Shown here: in pieces, positions 17,949-27,021 of the stretch
Layout of the letters: every line of letters begins with the position of its first letter
How positions within the stretch are numbered: position 1 is the first letter of the stretch
Origin: Pseudomonas sp. B21-028
Lineage (GTDB): Bacteria; Pseudomonadota; Gammaproteobacteria; Pseudomonadales; Pseudomonadaceae
Length of the DNA: 64,000 nucleotides
Assembly (NCBI RefSeq): GCF_024749045.1
Contig: NZ_CP087184.1
Span: 310,001-374,000 of the forward strand
Direction: 5' to 3'
The notes under the pieces: model-generated
Databases searched by the model: none
The model's input: the letters and a program-made list of their open reading frames with translations, nothing else
Told to the model about the DNA's origin: nothing
Program-made: the position numbers and the translations under genes

Positions 17949-18623
17949 ATGACCACTCTTCATTACATCTATGACCCGCTGTGCGGCTGGTGCTACGGCG
18001 CCAAACCGCTGGTGCAAGCTGCCCGTGCGGTGCTGCCGGTGATCGCCCATGGCGGTGGTATGATGACCGGCGCCAATCGCCAATTGGTCTCACCCCAGTT
18101 ACGCAATTACGTGATGCCCCATGACCGGCGGATCGCCGAATACACCGGGCAACCGTTTGGTGAGGCCTATTTCGAGGGATTGTTGCGGGACGAGCGTGCG
18201 GTGTTCGACTCGGCGCCACCCATCGCGGCGATTCTCGCTGCCGAACGGCTGGGCGGTCGGGGCCTGGATCTGCTGGGGCGCCTGCAAACCGCACACTATG
18301 TCGAAGGCCGGAGAATTGCCGATGAAATGGTGCTGCTGGAGTTGGCCCAGACCATCGGGCTTGAAGCCGAGGCATTCCAGTCGGCGTTTACCGGTGTCGA
18401 TGTAGACACCCATATCAAGGTCAGTCGTGCCTTGCTGGCCAAGGTCGGCGGCCAGGGCTTTCCAACCCTGGCCCTGCAACAGAATGGGCAGTTCACGCGG
18501 GTGGACATCGGTCCCTGGCTTGGCAAGCCCGAGGCGTTCGCCGAGTGGTTGAATCTGTCCTTGCCGGTGCAGGCCTCTTCTCCGGCACCGGTCTGCAGTC
18601 TTGATGGATGTTCGGATTCTTAG
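17949..18623 (+). CDS. DsbA-family thioredoxin-fold protein
   Basis: A 224-residue protein with an N-terminal thioredoxin active site CGWC (C12, C15) directly after the first strand (HYIYDPLCGWCYG), as in cytoplasmic FrnE/DsbA-like oxidoreductases; there is no signal peptide. The helical insert covers residues about 60-150, and the cis-proline loop QGFPTLAL is conserved near 175. The C-terminal tail has two more cysteines (VCSLDGC). Role: thiol-disulfide exchange or glutathione-type isomerase chemistry; substrate unknown. The upstream REP pair separates it from the previous gene. Confidence 0.8.
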   Translation: MTTLHYIYDPLCGWCYGAKPLVQAARAVLPVIAHGGGMMTGANRQLVSPQLRNYVMPHDRRIAEYTGQPFGEAYFEGLLRDERAVFDSAPPIAAILAAERLGGRGLDLLGRLQTAHYVEGRRIADEMVLLELAQTIGLEAEAFQSAFTGVDVDTHIKVSRALLAKVGGQGFPTLALQQNGQFTRVDIGPWLGKPEAFAEWLNLSLPVQASSPAPVCSLDGCSDS

Positions 18624-18730
18624 ATGTTTTTTGCCTGATCAAAGACGATTCACGAAATTGACACAATCTTGAAGACACGGCTAGGATTCGTCCTACGCCT
18701 GTGGCTAACAGCCATGACTCTTAAATAATA

Positions 18731-18770
18731 AAAAGGCCCGACACGATCACTCGTGGGCGGGCCTTTTCAT
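18731..18770. terminator. Intrinsic terminator
   Basis: AAAAGGCCCG and CGGGCCTTTT form a stem readable on both strands. It lies between the DsbA-like gene and the porin gene. Confidence 0.7.
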
Positions 18771-18862
18771 TATTTCAGGGGCAAGAGTCCGAAAAAGAGC
18801 GCAGAAAGCGCCATTTCGGCTGCCGGTCGCAGTGCGTATCAACCCATACAAGGAAAACAATC

Positions 18863-20149
18863 ATGTTGAATACGCGCATCGGTTTGATCGCACTGGGGAT
18901 TTTGAGCACGACACACGCCATGGCCAGCGACCAGTCCGAGTCCAAGGGATTCGTTGAAGACAGCAGCCTGAAAGTGCTGTTGCGCAACGCCTATATCAAC
19001 CGTGACTACAAAGACGGCAACCAGGACAAGGCCGAATGGGGCCAGGCGGCTATCGGTACGTTCTCATCCGGCTTCACCCAAGGCACCGTCGGTGTAGGGG
19101 TGGACGCCTTTGGCCTGTACGCGTTGCGTCTGGATGGCGGCAAAGGCCGCAGCGGCGCGGGCGGCATCGACTTCTTCAAGCAAGGCGATAGCGGCAACGC
19201 GGCGGATGACCTTTCCAGGTTCGGTGCAGCAGTGAAGTTCCGCGTTTCCAACACGGTATTGGCCTATGGTGACCAGATGCCAGCCTTGCCGGTGTTGAAC
19301 TACGACAACTCGCGGCTGCTGCCGGAAAGCTATACCGGCACGCTGATCACGTCCAAGGAGATCAAGGGCCTGGAACTGAACGCCGGCCGTTTCACCGCCG
19401 AATCGCGCAAGAGCGCCGAAGGTCGCGACAGCGGTGGGCTGAAGTCGATCAACGTATTGGGCGGCAGCTATCAGTTCACCGAGCAGTTCAAGGCTTCGCT
19501 CTACGCCTCGGATGTCGAAGATGTGCTGAAGAAGCAATACGTCAACGCTAACTATGTGTTCCCGCTGGCCAAGGATCAGTCCCTGACGCTGGACTTCAAC
19601 GGCTACCGCACCAAGCTGGACAACGACTACGTTCGTGAGAACAACGTCACTGGCGACGACAACAAGATCTGGAGCCTGGCCGCCACCTTCGCCACCGGGC
19701 CGCACAGCTTCACCCTCGCTCACCAGCGCAGCACCGGCGACAGCAACCTGGGCTACGCCTATGGTGGCTATCAGCGCGGACAGAATCGGGTGGGGGACGG
19801 CGGTAACACTATCTACCTGGCCAACTCCTACTGGTCCGACTTCAACGCGGAAGACGAACGCAGCTGGCAACTGGGCTACGGCCTGGATTTCACCTCATTC
19901 GGCGTTCCCGGCCTGACCTATAACGTCGCTTACGTGCGTGGCGATAACATCACCACCTCCACCAGTGAAGGTGGCACTGAGCGCGAAATCTTCAATCAGC
20001 TCAAGTACGTGGTCCAGAACGGTCCGGCCAAGGATCTCAGCGTGAGGTTGCGCAGTTCTGTCCTGCGTGTTTCGCAGAAATCCAGCGAGTACAACGTCAG
20101 CGGCAACGAACTGCGAGTGTTCGTGGATTACCCGATCAATGTCTTCTGA
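18863..20149 (+). CDS. OprD-family outer membrane porin
   Basis: A 428-residue OprD-type substrate-specific porin. A signal peptide is visible (MLNTRIGLIALGILSTTHAMA, cleavage near residue 21). The N-terminal GFVEDSSLKVLLRNAYINRDY and the alternating beta-strand pattern ending in a terminal aromatic residue (YPINVF) are typical of OprD 18-strand barrels. It should admit a small nutrient such as an amino acid or carboxylate, but the substrate cannot be read. It is monocistronic with flanking terminators. Start supported by an AAGGA ribosome-binding site. Confidence 0.9.
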   Translation: MLNTRIGLIALGILSTTHAMASDQSESKGFVEDSSLKVLLRNAYINRDYKDGNQDKAEWGQAAIGTFSSGFTQGTVGVGVDAFGLYALRLDGGKGRSGAGGIDFFKQGDSGNAADDLSRFGAAVKFRVSNTVLAYGDQMPALPVLNYDNSRLLPESYTGTLITSKEIKGLELNAGRFTAESRKSAEGRDSGGLKSINVLGGSYQFTEQFKASLYASDVEDVLKKQYVNANYVFPLAKDQSLTLDFNGYRTKLDNDYVRENNVTGDDNKIWSLAATFATGPHSFTLAHQRSTGDSNLGYAYGGYQRGQNRVGDGGNTIYLANSYWSDFNAEDERSWQLGYGLDFTSFGVPGLTYNVAYVRGDNITTSTSEGGTEREIFNQLKYVVQNGPAKDLSVRLRSSVLRVSQKSSEYNVSGNELRVFVDYPINVF

Positions 20150-20169
20150 TGCCTGATCGCGTTATCTGA

Positions 20170-20210
20170 GCCAAAAAACCCTCGAATTCGAATTCGGGGG
20201 TTTTTGGCTT
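20170..20210. terminator. Intrinsic terminator after the porin gene
   Basis: GCCAAAAAACCC and GGGTTTTTGGC arms with an inner CGAATT/AATTCG stem form a long hairpin with A/T-rich ends on both sides. Confidence 0.8.
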
Positions 20211-20380
20211 CTGGCGCCAGAAATATTACTGTAATCGACTGTTTTCCCGAAAAAAGTCGTGCTAGAGGCTCTTCACCCTTCGCTTCAAGCGTGCCTTGAG
20301 GTGATTCAAATTCTTTTTCATGGACGGAAATTCTGCACCTACTAGATTAGGCCGCTCAATGCAGTGGAGACCTAATAAAA

Positions 20381-21127
20381 ATGATCGTTCTGAACAGGGA
20401 AGTGGGCGAAGCGCTACGACGTGACAAATACGTTAACGTCCGTGGTGGAGACTTCAATCTCTACGGTCATTTCGGCGATTTTGTCCGGCTGACCAAAAGC
20501 TGGGACAACATGGAACCTGACAGCTACTACGGCCAGGCCGAGTCAGGCATGCGTTTTCGCCGTTACAGCGACTTCGAATACAACCCCCAGACCCGCGAGC
20601 TCAAGCAGCTCGAACACCGGGCCTATATCCAGTCCAAGGCCAACAACAGCTATGTGGGTGGACTGGAGCGACACTTCCAAGACTTCTCCAACGAAGTGAT
20701 CAACTCCCCGGTGATGCGCAGTCTGATCGACACGGATTTCGAGGTGTACAAGAACGTCCTGCCGCAGGAACTGCATGATGAAATCTGGCAGTGCCAGATC
20801 CATCAGATCCGCATCGAGATCAAGCCGGGCAAACAACTGGAAATCACGCCTGAAGGGATTCACTGCGACGGGTATCCGTTCAGCGGTGTGCACTTCTGGG
20901 GCCGTCATAATGTGGCCGGCGCCGAGAGCCGGTTGTATACCGCACAGGAAGAACAACTGGCGGCGATTACCTACGAGGACATCCTCGATACGACATTCTT
21001 CCTCGATCGTGACATGCGCCACTACGTGACCCCGGCTCGTAATGTCCACAGCCATGAAATGGCGTTCAGGCAGATCCTGGCGATTTCCTTCTCGCGGCCC
21101 GGGACCGCTTTTGACATTGTTCGCTGA
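20381..21127 (+). CDS. 2-oxoglutarate/Fe(II) dioxygenase, amino acid hydroxylase-like (PF10014 type)
   Basis: A 248-residue protein resembling the 2OG-Fe_Oxy_2 family that includes Bacillus L-isoleucine 4-hydroxylase. The iron triad is H161 and D163 in GIHCDGYPFSG plus a later histidine (H223 or H225) in ARNVHSHEM; R230 with QILAISF should bind 2-oxoglutarate. FWGRHNVAGAESRLY matches the family's central strand. The next genes are a GNAT acetyltransferase and the AzlCD exporter of branched-chain amino acids, which suggests hydroxylation of a free amino acid followed by acetylation or export. The exact substrate is unknown. Confidence 0.82.
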   Translation: MIVLNREVGEALRRDKYVNVRGGDFNLYGHFGDFVRLTKSWDNMEPDSYYGQAESGMRFRRYSDFEYNPQTRELKQLEHRAYIQSKANNSYVGGLERHFQDFSNEVINSPVMRSLIDTDFEVYKNVLPQELHDEIWQCQIHQIRIEIKPGKQLEITPEGIHCDGYPFSGVHFWGRHNVAGAESRLYTAQEEQLAAITYEDILDTTFFLDRDMRHYVTPARNVHSHEMAFRQILAISFSRPGTAFDIVR

Positions 21128-21140
21128 ACAGCTGGTACCC

Positions 21141-21578
21141 ATGGAAGACCCGGAGCAGCAGGTGCTGGTGCGCCGGGCGATGGTCAGGGATGCCGAGCGC
21201 ATGGAGCAGTTTTTTCGCGGTTTCGACGAAGTGTCGTTCTGCGAGTGGCAGGATGCCCGGTTCCTGCGGGGGGTGTTATTGCAGGAAACCACCACGGCGT
21301 ACCTGGCTATCGACACCAGTGGCTTTGTGGTGGGCGCGGTGATTGGCGGCATGCTCGGTACCCGTGGCACCATCAATCACTTGGCGGTCAGCCCAGGGCA
21401 CCGCACCCAGGGGTTGGGCCAGCGCCTGGTGGAAGCGGCATCCGCCGACATGAAACGGGTGGGCGTGCTGCGCATGTTCCTGTTCGTCGACGATGCTAAT
21501 CTGGCCGGCAAGCGTTTTTGGGCAGCCCAGGGGTTCTGTGAACCCCGGGGTGAAATCACTTTCGAGAGGGATCTATGA
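21141..21578 (+). CDS. GNAT-family N-acetyltransferase
   Basis: A 145-residue GNAT protein. The acetyl-CoA loop is in NHLAVSPGHRTQGLGQRLV (the Q/RxxGxG/A type), with preceding strand GFVVGAVIGGMLG and C-terminal FLFVDDANLAGKRFWAAQGF. The start at 21141 (MEDPEQQVL) begins 13 bases after the dioxygenase stop; a longer frame would lie inside that gene. Its last four bases overlap azlC (ATGA). Substrate unknown; its place between an amino acid hydroxylase and an amino acid exporter points to an amino acid derivative. Confidence 0.82.
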   Translation: MEDPEQQVLVRRAMVRDAERMEQFFRGFDEVSFCEWQDARFLRGVLLQETTTAYLAIDTSGFVVGAVIGGMLGTRGTINHLAVSPGHRTQGLGQRLVEAASADMKRVGVLRMFLFVDDANLAGKRFWAAQGFCEPRGEITFERDL

Positions 21579-22288
21579 GCAAGACTTCCAGCCAGCCGCT
21601 GGTGGTCGAACCACAAGCCTCGCGTACCTTCGCCGAAGCCAGTCCGGTGGTAGCGGGTTATTTTACGGTTTCGTTTGTGTTCGGTCTGATGGCGGTCAAT
21701 GCCGGGTTGCCCTTGTGGCTGCCGGTAGCGATGTGCCTGTTCGTCTACGCGGGCGCGTCGCAGTTCGCGGCGCTGGCATTGATTTCCAGCGGGGCGTCGC
21801 TGACCACCATCGTGCTTACTACATTCCTGATCAATGCGCGACACATGCTGATGTCGGTCTACATGGCCAAGGCCTTGCGTGCGCTGGGGCTCAGTCGTTT
21901 CGAGCGTTGGTGCTATGCGTCCGGCCTTACGGACGAGTCGTTCGCTTTCCACAGCGTCAAGCTGGGCAGCGGGGCGCCGGTGAGTGTGCGCTATCTGATT
22001 GGCTTCAACCTGTTCTGCCATACGTCCTGGGTGCTCGGCGGCCTGTTGGGCGCCGTGTGTGCGCAATACGCGGCACACCTGATCAAGTATCAGCTCGACT
22101 ATGCCTTGACCGCGATGATGCTGTACGTGCTGGTTTCGCTGTGCAATACCCGTAACAAGCTGATCGCAGCCCTGGCGGCCGTCGTCTGCATGGGCGTGTT
22201 GAGCCTGTTGGGCAGTTCGCCATTCAATGTCTTTATCGCCACGTTCGTTGGCTGCGGAGTGGGCGTATGCCTGACCAAACGTTCCTGA
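21575..22288 (+). CDS. azlC: AzlC-family branched-chain amino acid exporter subunit
   Basis: A 237-residue inner-membrane protein with the AzlC signature PVVAGYFTVSFVFGLMAV near residue 25 and NARHMLMSVY near 85, plus six or seven hydrophobic segments. With AzlD it forms a two-subunit exporter of the LIV-E family (BrnFE/YgaZH type) for branched-chain amino acids. It is coupled upstream to the GNAT gene and overlaps azlD by 22 bases. Confidence 0.9.
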   Translation: MSKTSSQPLVVEPQASRTFAEASPVVAGYFTVSFVFGLMAVNAGLPLWLPVAMCLFVYAGASQFAALALISSGASLTTIVLTTFLINARHMLMSVYMAKALRALGLSRFERWCYASGLTDESFAFHSVKLGSGAPVSVRYLIGFNLFCHTSWVLGGLLGAVCAQYAAHLIKYQLDYALTAMMLYVLVSLCNTRNKLIAALAAVVCMGVLSLLGSSPFNVFIATFVGCGVGVCLTKRS

Positions 22289-22584
22289 TCCTGGTGGTGG
22301 TTCTGATGATGGCCGTGACTTTCCTGCCCCGTGCCTTGCCGTTGCAGGTCAACACGGAACACTGGCCGCCCTTCATTGCCCGTGCCCTGGAATATCTGCC
22401 GGTGGCGATCGTCGCTGCCATCAGCCTCACCCCGTTATTGATCAAGGATCAGCAGATACAACTCGACCGTCCGGAGTTCTACGCCGCGATTCCCACGCTG
22501 CTATGTGCGTATTTCAGCCGTAACCTGTTTCTCAGTGTGGCGGTGGGTACGGCGGCGTATATCGCGCTCGGTTCGTTCTTGTAA
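22267..22584 (+). CDS. azlD: AzlD-family branched-chain amino acid exporter subunit
   Basis: A 105-residue membrane protein with about four hydrophobic segments and the AzlD hallmark FLPRALPLQV near residue 18 followed by PPFIARALEYLPVAIVAA. It is the small partner of AzlC. Its 3' end overlaps, on the opposite strand, the last 84 bases of the LysR gene, an unusually long convergent overlap. Confidence 0.9.
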   Translation: MPDQTFLILVVVLMMAVTFLPRALPLQVNTEHWPPFIARALEYLPVAIVAAISLTPLLIKDQQIQLDRPEFYAAIPTLLCAYFSRNLFLSVAVGTAAYIALGSFL

Positions 22585-23427
22585 CGCCATGTCCACCACA
22601 TCGTTCAGCGCCTGACCGGACAGTTCGGGATTATTCACCGCCAGGCGTACCTCGAGATGGTCCTCGAAGTCCGGGAAAATCGTCAAGCCGTTGCGCAATG
22701 CCGCATCCCGGGATACCAGCCCCAGCCCATCGAGTTGGGTAATCAACGACAACGTCAGCGTTTCGCTGCAGGAATACACCATTCGCTGACTTGAGCCATA
22801 TTCGCTCAGCCCTGCATCGAGAAAACGCAGGAAGCTGTGGGAATACGGACATTCTTCTGCGGGACGTACCTGAAACCTGTCTCCGAGCAAATCAAGGGAA
22901 TCCCCCTCATTGCCGCAATGGGCGCCCACCACCCGCACCTGCACATCAGGCATGGTGATGCTGGAAAAGCCGCTCTGCTGCGCCCCGATCAGGATGGCCA
23001 GGTCAAAATCTTCATTCTTGAGTTTGCTCAGGTTCTCCATCGATTCGGCGTAACTGAATTCCAGCTGATATTGGGGGAAGACGGCTATCAACCGATCGAT
23101 CATCCGCCGGTTGAACTCCGCCGGCAGGGTGGTATTGAGCGCCATTTTCAGCGTGCGCTGCCGGGGCTTCTTCAACGCCGTGACTTTTTCTTCAAGCTGC
23201 CGTGTGGCGACAAGCACCTGATCCATGAAAGGGGTCAGTTCCGAGCCTTGGCTCGTCAACGTCAGGCCCTTGTTCGAACGCCTGAACAACCGGAAGCCGA
23301 ATTGCTCCTCGACCTTGTTCAACTGCGCCGCCAATGCCTGCACCGTGAGACACGAATGTTCCGCCGCCGCCGACAACGAGCCGGTCTGCACGATGCGCAT
23401 GAGGTTGCGTAGGGTTCTGCTATCCAT
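22501..23427 (-). CDS. LysR-family transcriptional regulator convergent with azlCD
   Basis: A 308-residue LysR-type regulator. The helix-turn-helix is at residues 1-60 (TGSLSAAAEHSCLTVQALAAQL, then FGFRLFRRSNKGLTLT), with the effector domain after residue 90. The C-terminal 28 residues (rich in Arg, Thr and His, ending EKQVTAEIRT) are encoded antisense to azlD and look unconserved, so the ancestral stop may have been lost. It is a plausible regulator of the dioxygenase-azlCD operon, by analogy with convergent or divergent lysR-type genes near exporters, but not shown. Confidence 0.85.
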   Translation of the reverse strand: MDSRTLRNLMRIVQTGSLSAAAEHSCLTVQALAAQLNKVEEQFGFRLFRRSNKGLTLTSQGSELTPFMDQVLVATRQLEEKVTALKKPRQRTLKMALNTTLPAEFNRRMIDRLIAVFPQYQLEFSYAESMENLSKLKNEDFDLAILIGAQQSGFSSITMPDVQVRVVGAHCGNEGDSLDLLGDRFQVRPAEECPYSHSFLRFLDAGLSEYGSSQRMVYSCSETLTLSLITQLDGLGLVSRDAALRNGLTIFPDFEDHLEVRLAVNNPELSGQALNDVVDMALQERTERDIRRRTHRHTEKQVTAEIRT

Positions 23428-23707
23428 GAGGTAATGCCCTCTGCTTAAGTGGGCTCGCTATTGTTGTGCACCTGGCCCGGGTCAGGCTGTGCATGTGGCT
23501 ATCATCGTGCAGCTTGCCACGGTTGTCGCGGTTTTGTGGTGAAAAGCTCTGGTAGGTGCTGGTTGGAGCTTAAGTGGGATTTTGTTTTTTTGCTGGTTTG
23601 GCGGGTGTTGGCTTGTGTAATTCTTTTTGTCAGGGCTGATGCCAGACGGATAAGTGACAAAGCCTGGTGGACCCGGGCTTGATCTCAGTCTTGATAATTC
23701 ATTTGCG

Positions 23708-23737
23708 AATTAAAACTTAATTTATATCCACATGTGT
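23708..23737. promoter_or_regulatory. Candidate operator/promoter of the Xre-RES toxin-antitoxin operon
   Basis: AATTAA-AAC-TTAATT (23708-23722) and the palindrome CACATGTG (23730-23737) lie in an AT-rich patch 40-70 bases before the antitoxin ATG, with TATAT between them as a possible -10. Autoregulation by the antitoxin is usual for such operons. Confidence 0.35.
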
Positions 23738-23778
23738 ATTATCCTCTACGCATCACTTGCAAAAGGAGCCCAGATCTC

Positions 23779-24189
23779 ATGGCTACTTCCTCCATCACCC
23801 TCAACGCACAGCAACAACTGGATTCCCCGGACGCGGGTCGAATCGCGTTGAAGTTTTTCTTCAACCTCATGGAGCTGTGGGGCTGCAGTGTCGAGCAACA
23901 GCGCACACTGCTGGGCAAGGTCGGGAACACCACCTTCTACAAGTACAAACAATTGCCCACCAACGTCAGGTTGCCTCGCGACACCCTTGAGCGCATCTCC
24001 TACCTCATGGGCATTCACAAGGCGCTGAGCATCATCTTCAGCAACAGCCGGGACCGGGCCTATCAATGGGTCAGCAGCCCCAATACCGCTGCGCCCTTCA
24101 ACGGCCAATCGGCGCTGTCCTACATGCTGGCCGGACGGGTGGTGGATATCGCCGATGTTCGGCGCTATCTCGACGGAGTACGCGGCTGA
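23779..24189 (+). CDS. Xre/MbcA/ParS-type antitoxin
   Basis: A 136-residue antitoxin. The N-terminal half holds a helix-turn-helix-like Xre region (LMELWGCSVEQQRTLLGKVG, then FYKYKQLP). The C-terminal half is the MbcA/ParS toxin-binding region (YQWVSSPNTAAPFNGQSAL, then MLAGRVVDIADVRRYLDG). AAAAGGAG sits 10 bases before the ATG at 23779. The stop TGA overlaps the toxin ATG by one base, giving 1:1 translational coupling. It neutralises the RES toxin and probably represses the operon. Confidence 0.92.
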   Translation: MATSSITLNAQQQLDSPDAGRIALKFFFNLMELWGCSVEQQRTLLGKVGNTTFYKYKQLPTNVRLPRDTLERISYLMGIHKALSIIFSNSRDRAYQWVSSPNTAAPFNGQSALSYMLAGRVVDIADVRRYLDGVRG

Positions 24190-24866
24190 TGGCGCCACCT
24201 CTGACGGACCCGCAATGGAAGCGTGCCTATCGGATCGTCAACAGCAGCTTCCCGCCGATTACGCTGTTCGAAGATGTACTCGATCCCGAGGATCTGCCCA
24301 CGGCCTATGCCCTGGAAGCGCTGACCAACGATCGATTGATGGAAGAGGCCGGTGTGCTGTCACGGGTCCGTCCCGAAGACCGGGTTTCCGGGCCAGGCTC
24401 CTCGCCGGTAATGGCGGCGTTCACGCATATCGGCAAAAGCAGCCGCTTCAGCGACGGTACCTTCGGCGTCTACTATGCCGCCAGCAGCCAGGAAGCCGCT
24501 ATCGCCGAAACCTGCTATCACCAGGCGCGCTTTCTCGGGGCGACCAATGAGCCGGACCTGGAGTTGACCATGCGCACCTACGTCAACCAGGTCATCAAGC
24601 CCTTGCACGACATCCGCCACGACTACCCCCACCTCCACGATCCGGACCCCACCGCTTACGGCCCGTCCCAGGTATTCGCCCGGCAACTGCGTGAAACATT
24701 ATCCTGGGGCCTGCTCTACAACAGCGTCCGTCTGCCTGGTCACGAATGCGTCGCTGCATTTCGCCCGCCGGCGGTTTCGATTCCGGTGCAGGGCAAGCAT
24801 ATCCGCTATGTCTGGAGCGCCCAGAAGCGGGAGATTTCGTTTGTGTTCGAGGTGAGTCAGGTCTGA
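24189..24866 (+). CDS. RES-domain toxin (NAD+-depleting)
   Basis: A 225-residue RES-family toxin. Known members (MbcT, ParT and relatives) act on NAD+ or ADP-ribosylate targets. The conserved R, E and S are visible: R86 in SSRFSDGTFG, E107 in AIAETCYH, S179 in LLYNSVR. The N-terminal YRIVNSSFPP is typical. The gene is intact, with its antitoxin directly upstream. It ends at a palindromic repeat. Confidence 0.92.
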   Translation: MAPPLTDPQWKRAYRIVNSSFPPITLFEDVLDPEDLPTAYALEALTNDRLMEEAGVLSRVRPEDRVSGPGSSPVMAAFTHIGKSSRFSDGTFGVYYAASSQEAAIAETCYHQARFLGATNEPDLELTMRTYVNQVIKPLHDIRHDYPHLHDPDPTAYGPSQVFARQLRETLSWGLLYNSVRLPGHECVAAFRPPAVSIPVQGKHIRYVWSAQKREISFVFEVSQV

Positions 24867-24898
24867 TTTGAAAATTGAAGCTCTAGCAGAATCAGCTT

Positions 24899-24974
24899 CG
24901 TGGCGAGGTAGCTTGCTCCCGCTGGGTTGCGCGGCGACGTCGCCCCCAAGCGGGAGCAAAATACCTCGCCACAA
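24899..24974. repeat. Inverted intergenic repeat (same class as 4474-4571)
   Basis: CGTGGCGAGGTA at the left is mirrored by TACCTCGCCACA at the right, with inner GCTCCCGCT/AGCGGGAGC arms. It lies between the convergent RES toxin and chemoreceptor genes. Confidence 0.7.
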
Positions 24975-24981
24975 ATAGAAC

Positions 24982-26589
24982 TTAGATCTTGAACTGCTGC
25001 ACCGAAGACTGCATCGACCCTGCCGCAGTGTTCAGTTTATTGGCGGTTTGCTGTAGATGGTGAATAGAGAGCGTGTTTTCCCGCGACTGGGCGGCAATCG
25101 ACTCTACCCGCTGAGCCATCTCATCACTGGCCTTCGATTGTTCAGCAATCGTCTGGGATATTTCCTCGACCACTTCGGCGGCATGACGGGCGCCAGTGCG
25201 GATTTCGCTGATGGACACCCCGGCCTGCTGGGCGAGGTTCACCCCTTCGTCCACGCGGCTGACGCAAGCCTGCATGTTCGACACGGCATCCCGGGCACTG
25301 GTCTGGATGCGTTCGATCATCGCGGTGATTTCCTGGGTGGACTGGGTGGTACGCGCCGCCAGGTTGCGCACTTCATCAGCGACCACGGCAAAACCCCGAC
25401 CTGCCTCTCCGGCGCGGGCGGCCTCGATGGCGGCGTTGAGCGCCAGCAGGTTGGTTTGCTCCGCGATGCTCTTGATCACCTGAATGATGGAATGAATGTC
25501 TTCGGACGAAGCGTCCAGCGCCGTGATCTTCGTGGAGGACTGATTGACCACCTCGGCGATGCGGCTCATGCCTTCCACCACCCCGAGAATCACTTGCCCG
25601 CCGCTGCTTGCCAGTTGTTCGGACTGCGCCGAAATCGTTCGCGCGCTGTCGGCGTGCTGATGGATCTGACTGATGTTCGCCATCATCTGCTCCATGCTCG
25701 CCGCCATGCTGGTCGCGCTTTGGGCCTGTTGATCGGCGCTGGACACGATCTGCCGGGCGGTGTCGTCCAAGGTACGGGATGTGCCGTGCAGTTCGTCACT
25801 CTGGCTGCGGATCGTGGCGATCATCTGCCGCAGGTTGGCTTGCATCTGTTCAATGACGCTCTGCAATTGACCCAGCTCATCCTTGCCATGCGTCCCCATG
25901 GACCGTTGCAGATCACCTTGGGAAATCGCCTGGGTGTTGAGGATGATATTGTTCAACGGTGTGAGCACAGCCTTGAGCAAGCGCCAGGACAACAGTATCA
26001 GGGCCACACAGGTGGCCAGTAACGTCACGATTAACCAGCGTCCCGAAGACTGGATGCTGTCATCCTGGTTCTCGCGAGAGGCTTGGGCCTGGTTTTCGAT
26101 CAGCTCGCTCACGGCTTCGTTGCGTTCCTCCAATGCCGAAAACGCTGCGTTGAACTCCGCCCGCAGCGCTTGCACGTCCTTGGCGCCACCCAGCACCTTG
26201 CCGATCACTTGCTTGGCTTTATCGATATAGGTATCGGCTTGTGGTTTCAATTCGACGATGGCCTTGGCGACTTCCTCCGGCAACTTCGCCTCGGCGTTTT
26301 CGGCAATCACCTTGCGCATTCGTTGCGAATGCTCGTCAAAAGCCTCCTGCACTTCCTTGGCTTCCTGAACATCCCCAGGCGTTGTCACCAACGCAGCCAA
26401 GACATCGGCACGAATGGCATCGTGCATCATGTCCGCCTCCATGTGCTTGCGCATGGCGGAAATGCTGGTCTCGTTCTCCACCAGAGACTCGGTCATGGAG
26501 TGATAACCCCACAACCCGATACCGCCGAGCAAAAGGGCAAAGAAAAGACTGACCAACCCCGACGCTATGATTTTGGTGCGGATCTTCAT
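24982..26589 (-). CDS. Methyl-accepting chemotaxis protein
   Basis: A 535-residue chemoreceptor. A membrane segment lies at residues about 10-30 ([19 protein letters not shown]), followed by a helical four-helix-bundle-type periplasmic sensor to about 190, a second membrane segment ([15 protein letters not shown]), HAMP, and the cytoplasmic signalling domain. The hairpin tip has the invariant [19 protein letters not shown]. It relays ligand occupancy to CheA/CheW. The start at 26589 was chosen because the longer frame adds 55 residues without a membrane pattern. Ligand unknown. Confidence 0.92.
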   Translation of the reverse strand: MKIRTKIIASGLVSLFFALLLGGIGLWGYHSMTESLVENETSISAMRKHMEADMMHDAIRADVLAALVTTPGDVQEAKEVQEAFDEHSQRMRKVIAENAEAKLPEEVAKAIVELKPQADTYIDKAKQVIGKVLGGAKDVQALRAEFNAAFSALEERNEAVSELIENQAQASRENQDDSIQSSGRWLIVTLLATCVALILLSWRLLKAVLTPLNNIILNTQAISQGDLQRSMGTHGKDELGQLQSVIEQMQANLRQMIATIRSQSDELHGTSRTLDDTARQIVSSADQQAQSATSMAASMEQMMANISQIHQHADSARTISAQSEQLASSGGQVILGVVEGMSRIAEVVNQSSTKITALDASSEDIHSIIQVIKSIAEQTNLLALNAAIEAARAGEAGRGFAVVADEVRNLAARTTQSTQEITAMIERIQTSARDAVSNMQACVSRVDEGVNLAQQAGVSISEIRTGARHAAEVVEEISQTIAEQSKASDEMAQRVESIAAQSRENTLSIHHLQQTANKLNTAAGSMQSSVQQFKI

Positions 26590-26792
26590 TGTCGATTGCT
26601 CTTGGAGCGGGATGTCTGGGCAAGTGTAGTCGAGCGGCAGCGGAGCCTTGGGACGGGTGGGGCTGTCATTTGAAGGTGTCGACGAAAAATCGGGTTGGAT
26701 GAGGGGTAGCGGGACTTTTGTCGCGAGCCTTGCTGTTATGGCTGCAAAGCGCATCTTTTTTACTGATCTGATGAGCGTGTCTTGTTCGACAG

Positions 26793-27021
26793 ATGAAAGC
26801 TGGCAAAGCAGCTCGTGTAACAGAGATGCCTTTGTCGGTTGCTGCTGAAGCGAGAGCGAAAGTGGGGGCTCTCAAAGCGCATTCGCTAAGCTGCTGGGAG
26901 TCAGCCTAAGAACATTACAGGACTGGGAACAGGGACGTCGGCAACCAACGGGAGCGGCACAGACATTGTTGCGCGTCGCGACTCAGCACCCCGAGGCTTT
27001 GCGAGATTTGCAGGCGATTTA
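26793..27021 (+). pseudogene. Frameshifted helix-turn-helix antitoxin relic (HigA/NadS type)
   Basis: The frame from ATG 26793 reads [20 protein letters not shown] then RAKVG. A second frame continues with SAFAKLLGVSLRTLQDWEQG, then RRQPTGAAQTLLRV and ends HPEALRDLQAI at the stop at 27021. Together they give one complete antitoxin of the type paired with RelE/HigB toxins. The break lies in the G-run of AAAGTGGGGGCTCT: one extra G would restore the frame. No toxin gene is visible upstream. Either a true single-base inactivation or a sequencing error in a homopolymer. Confidence 0.75.

Noticed and set aside
22501..23427. LysR gene suspected to be a pseudogene because of its overlap with azlD
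   Set aside because: Its DNA-binding and effector domains are intact and of normal length; only the tail is unusual.
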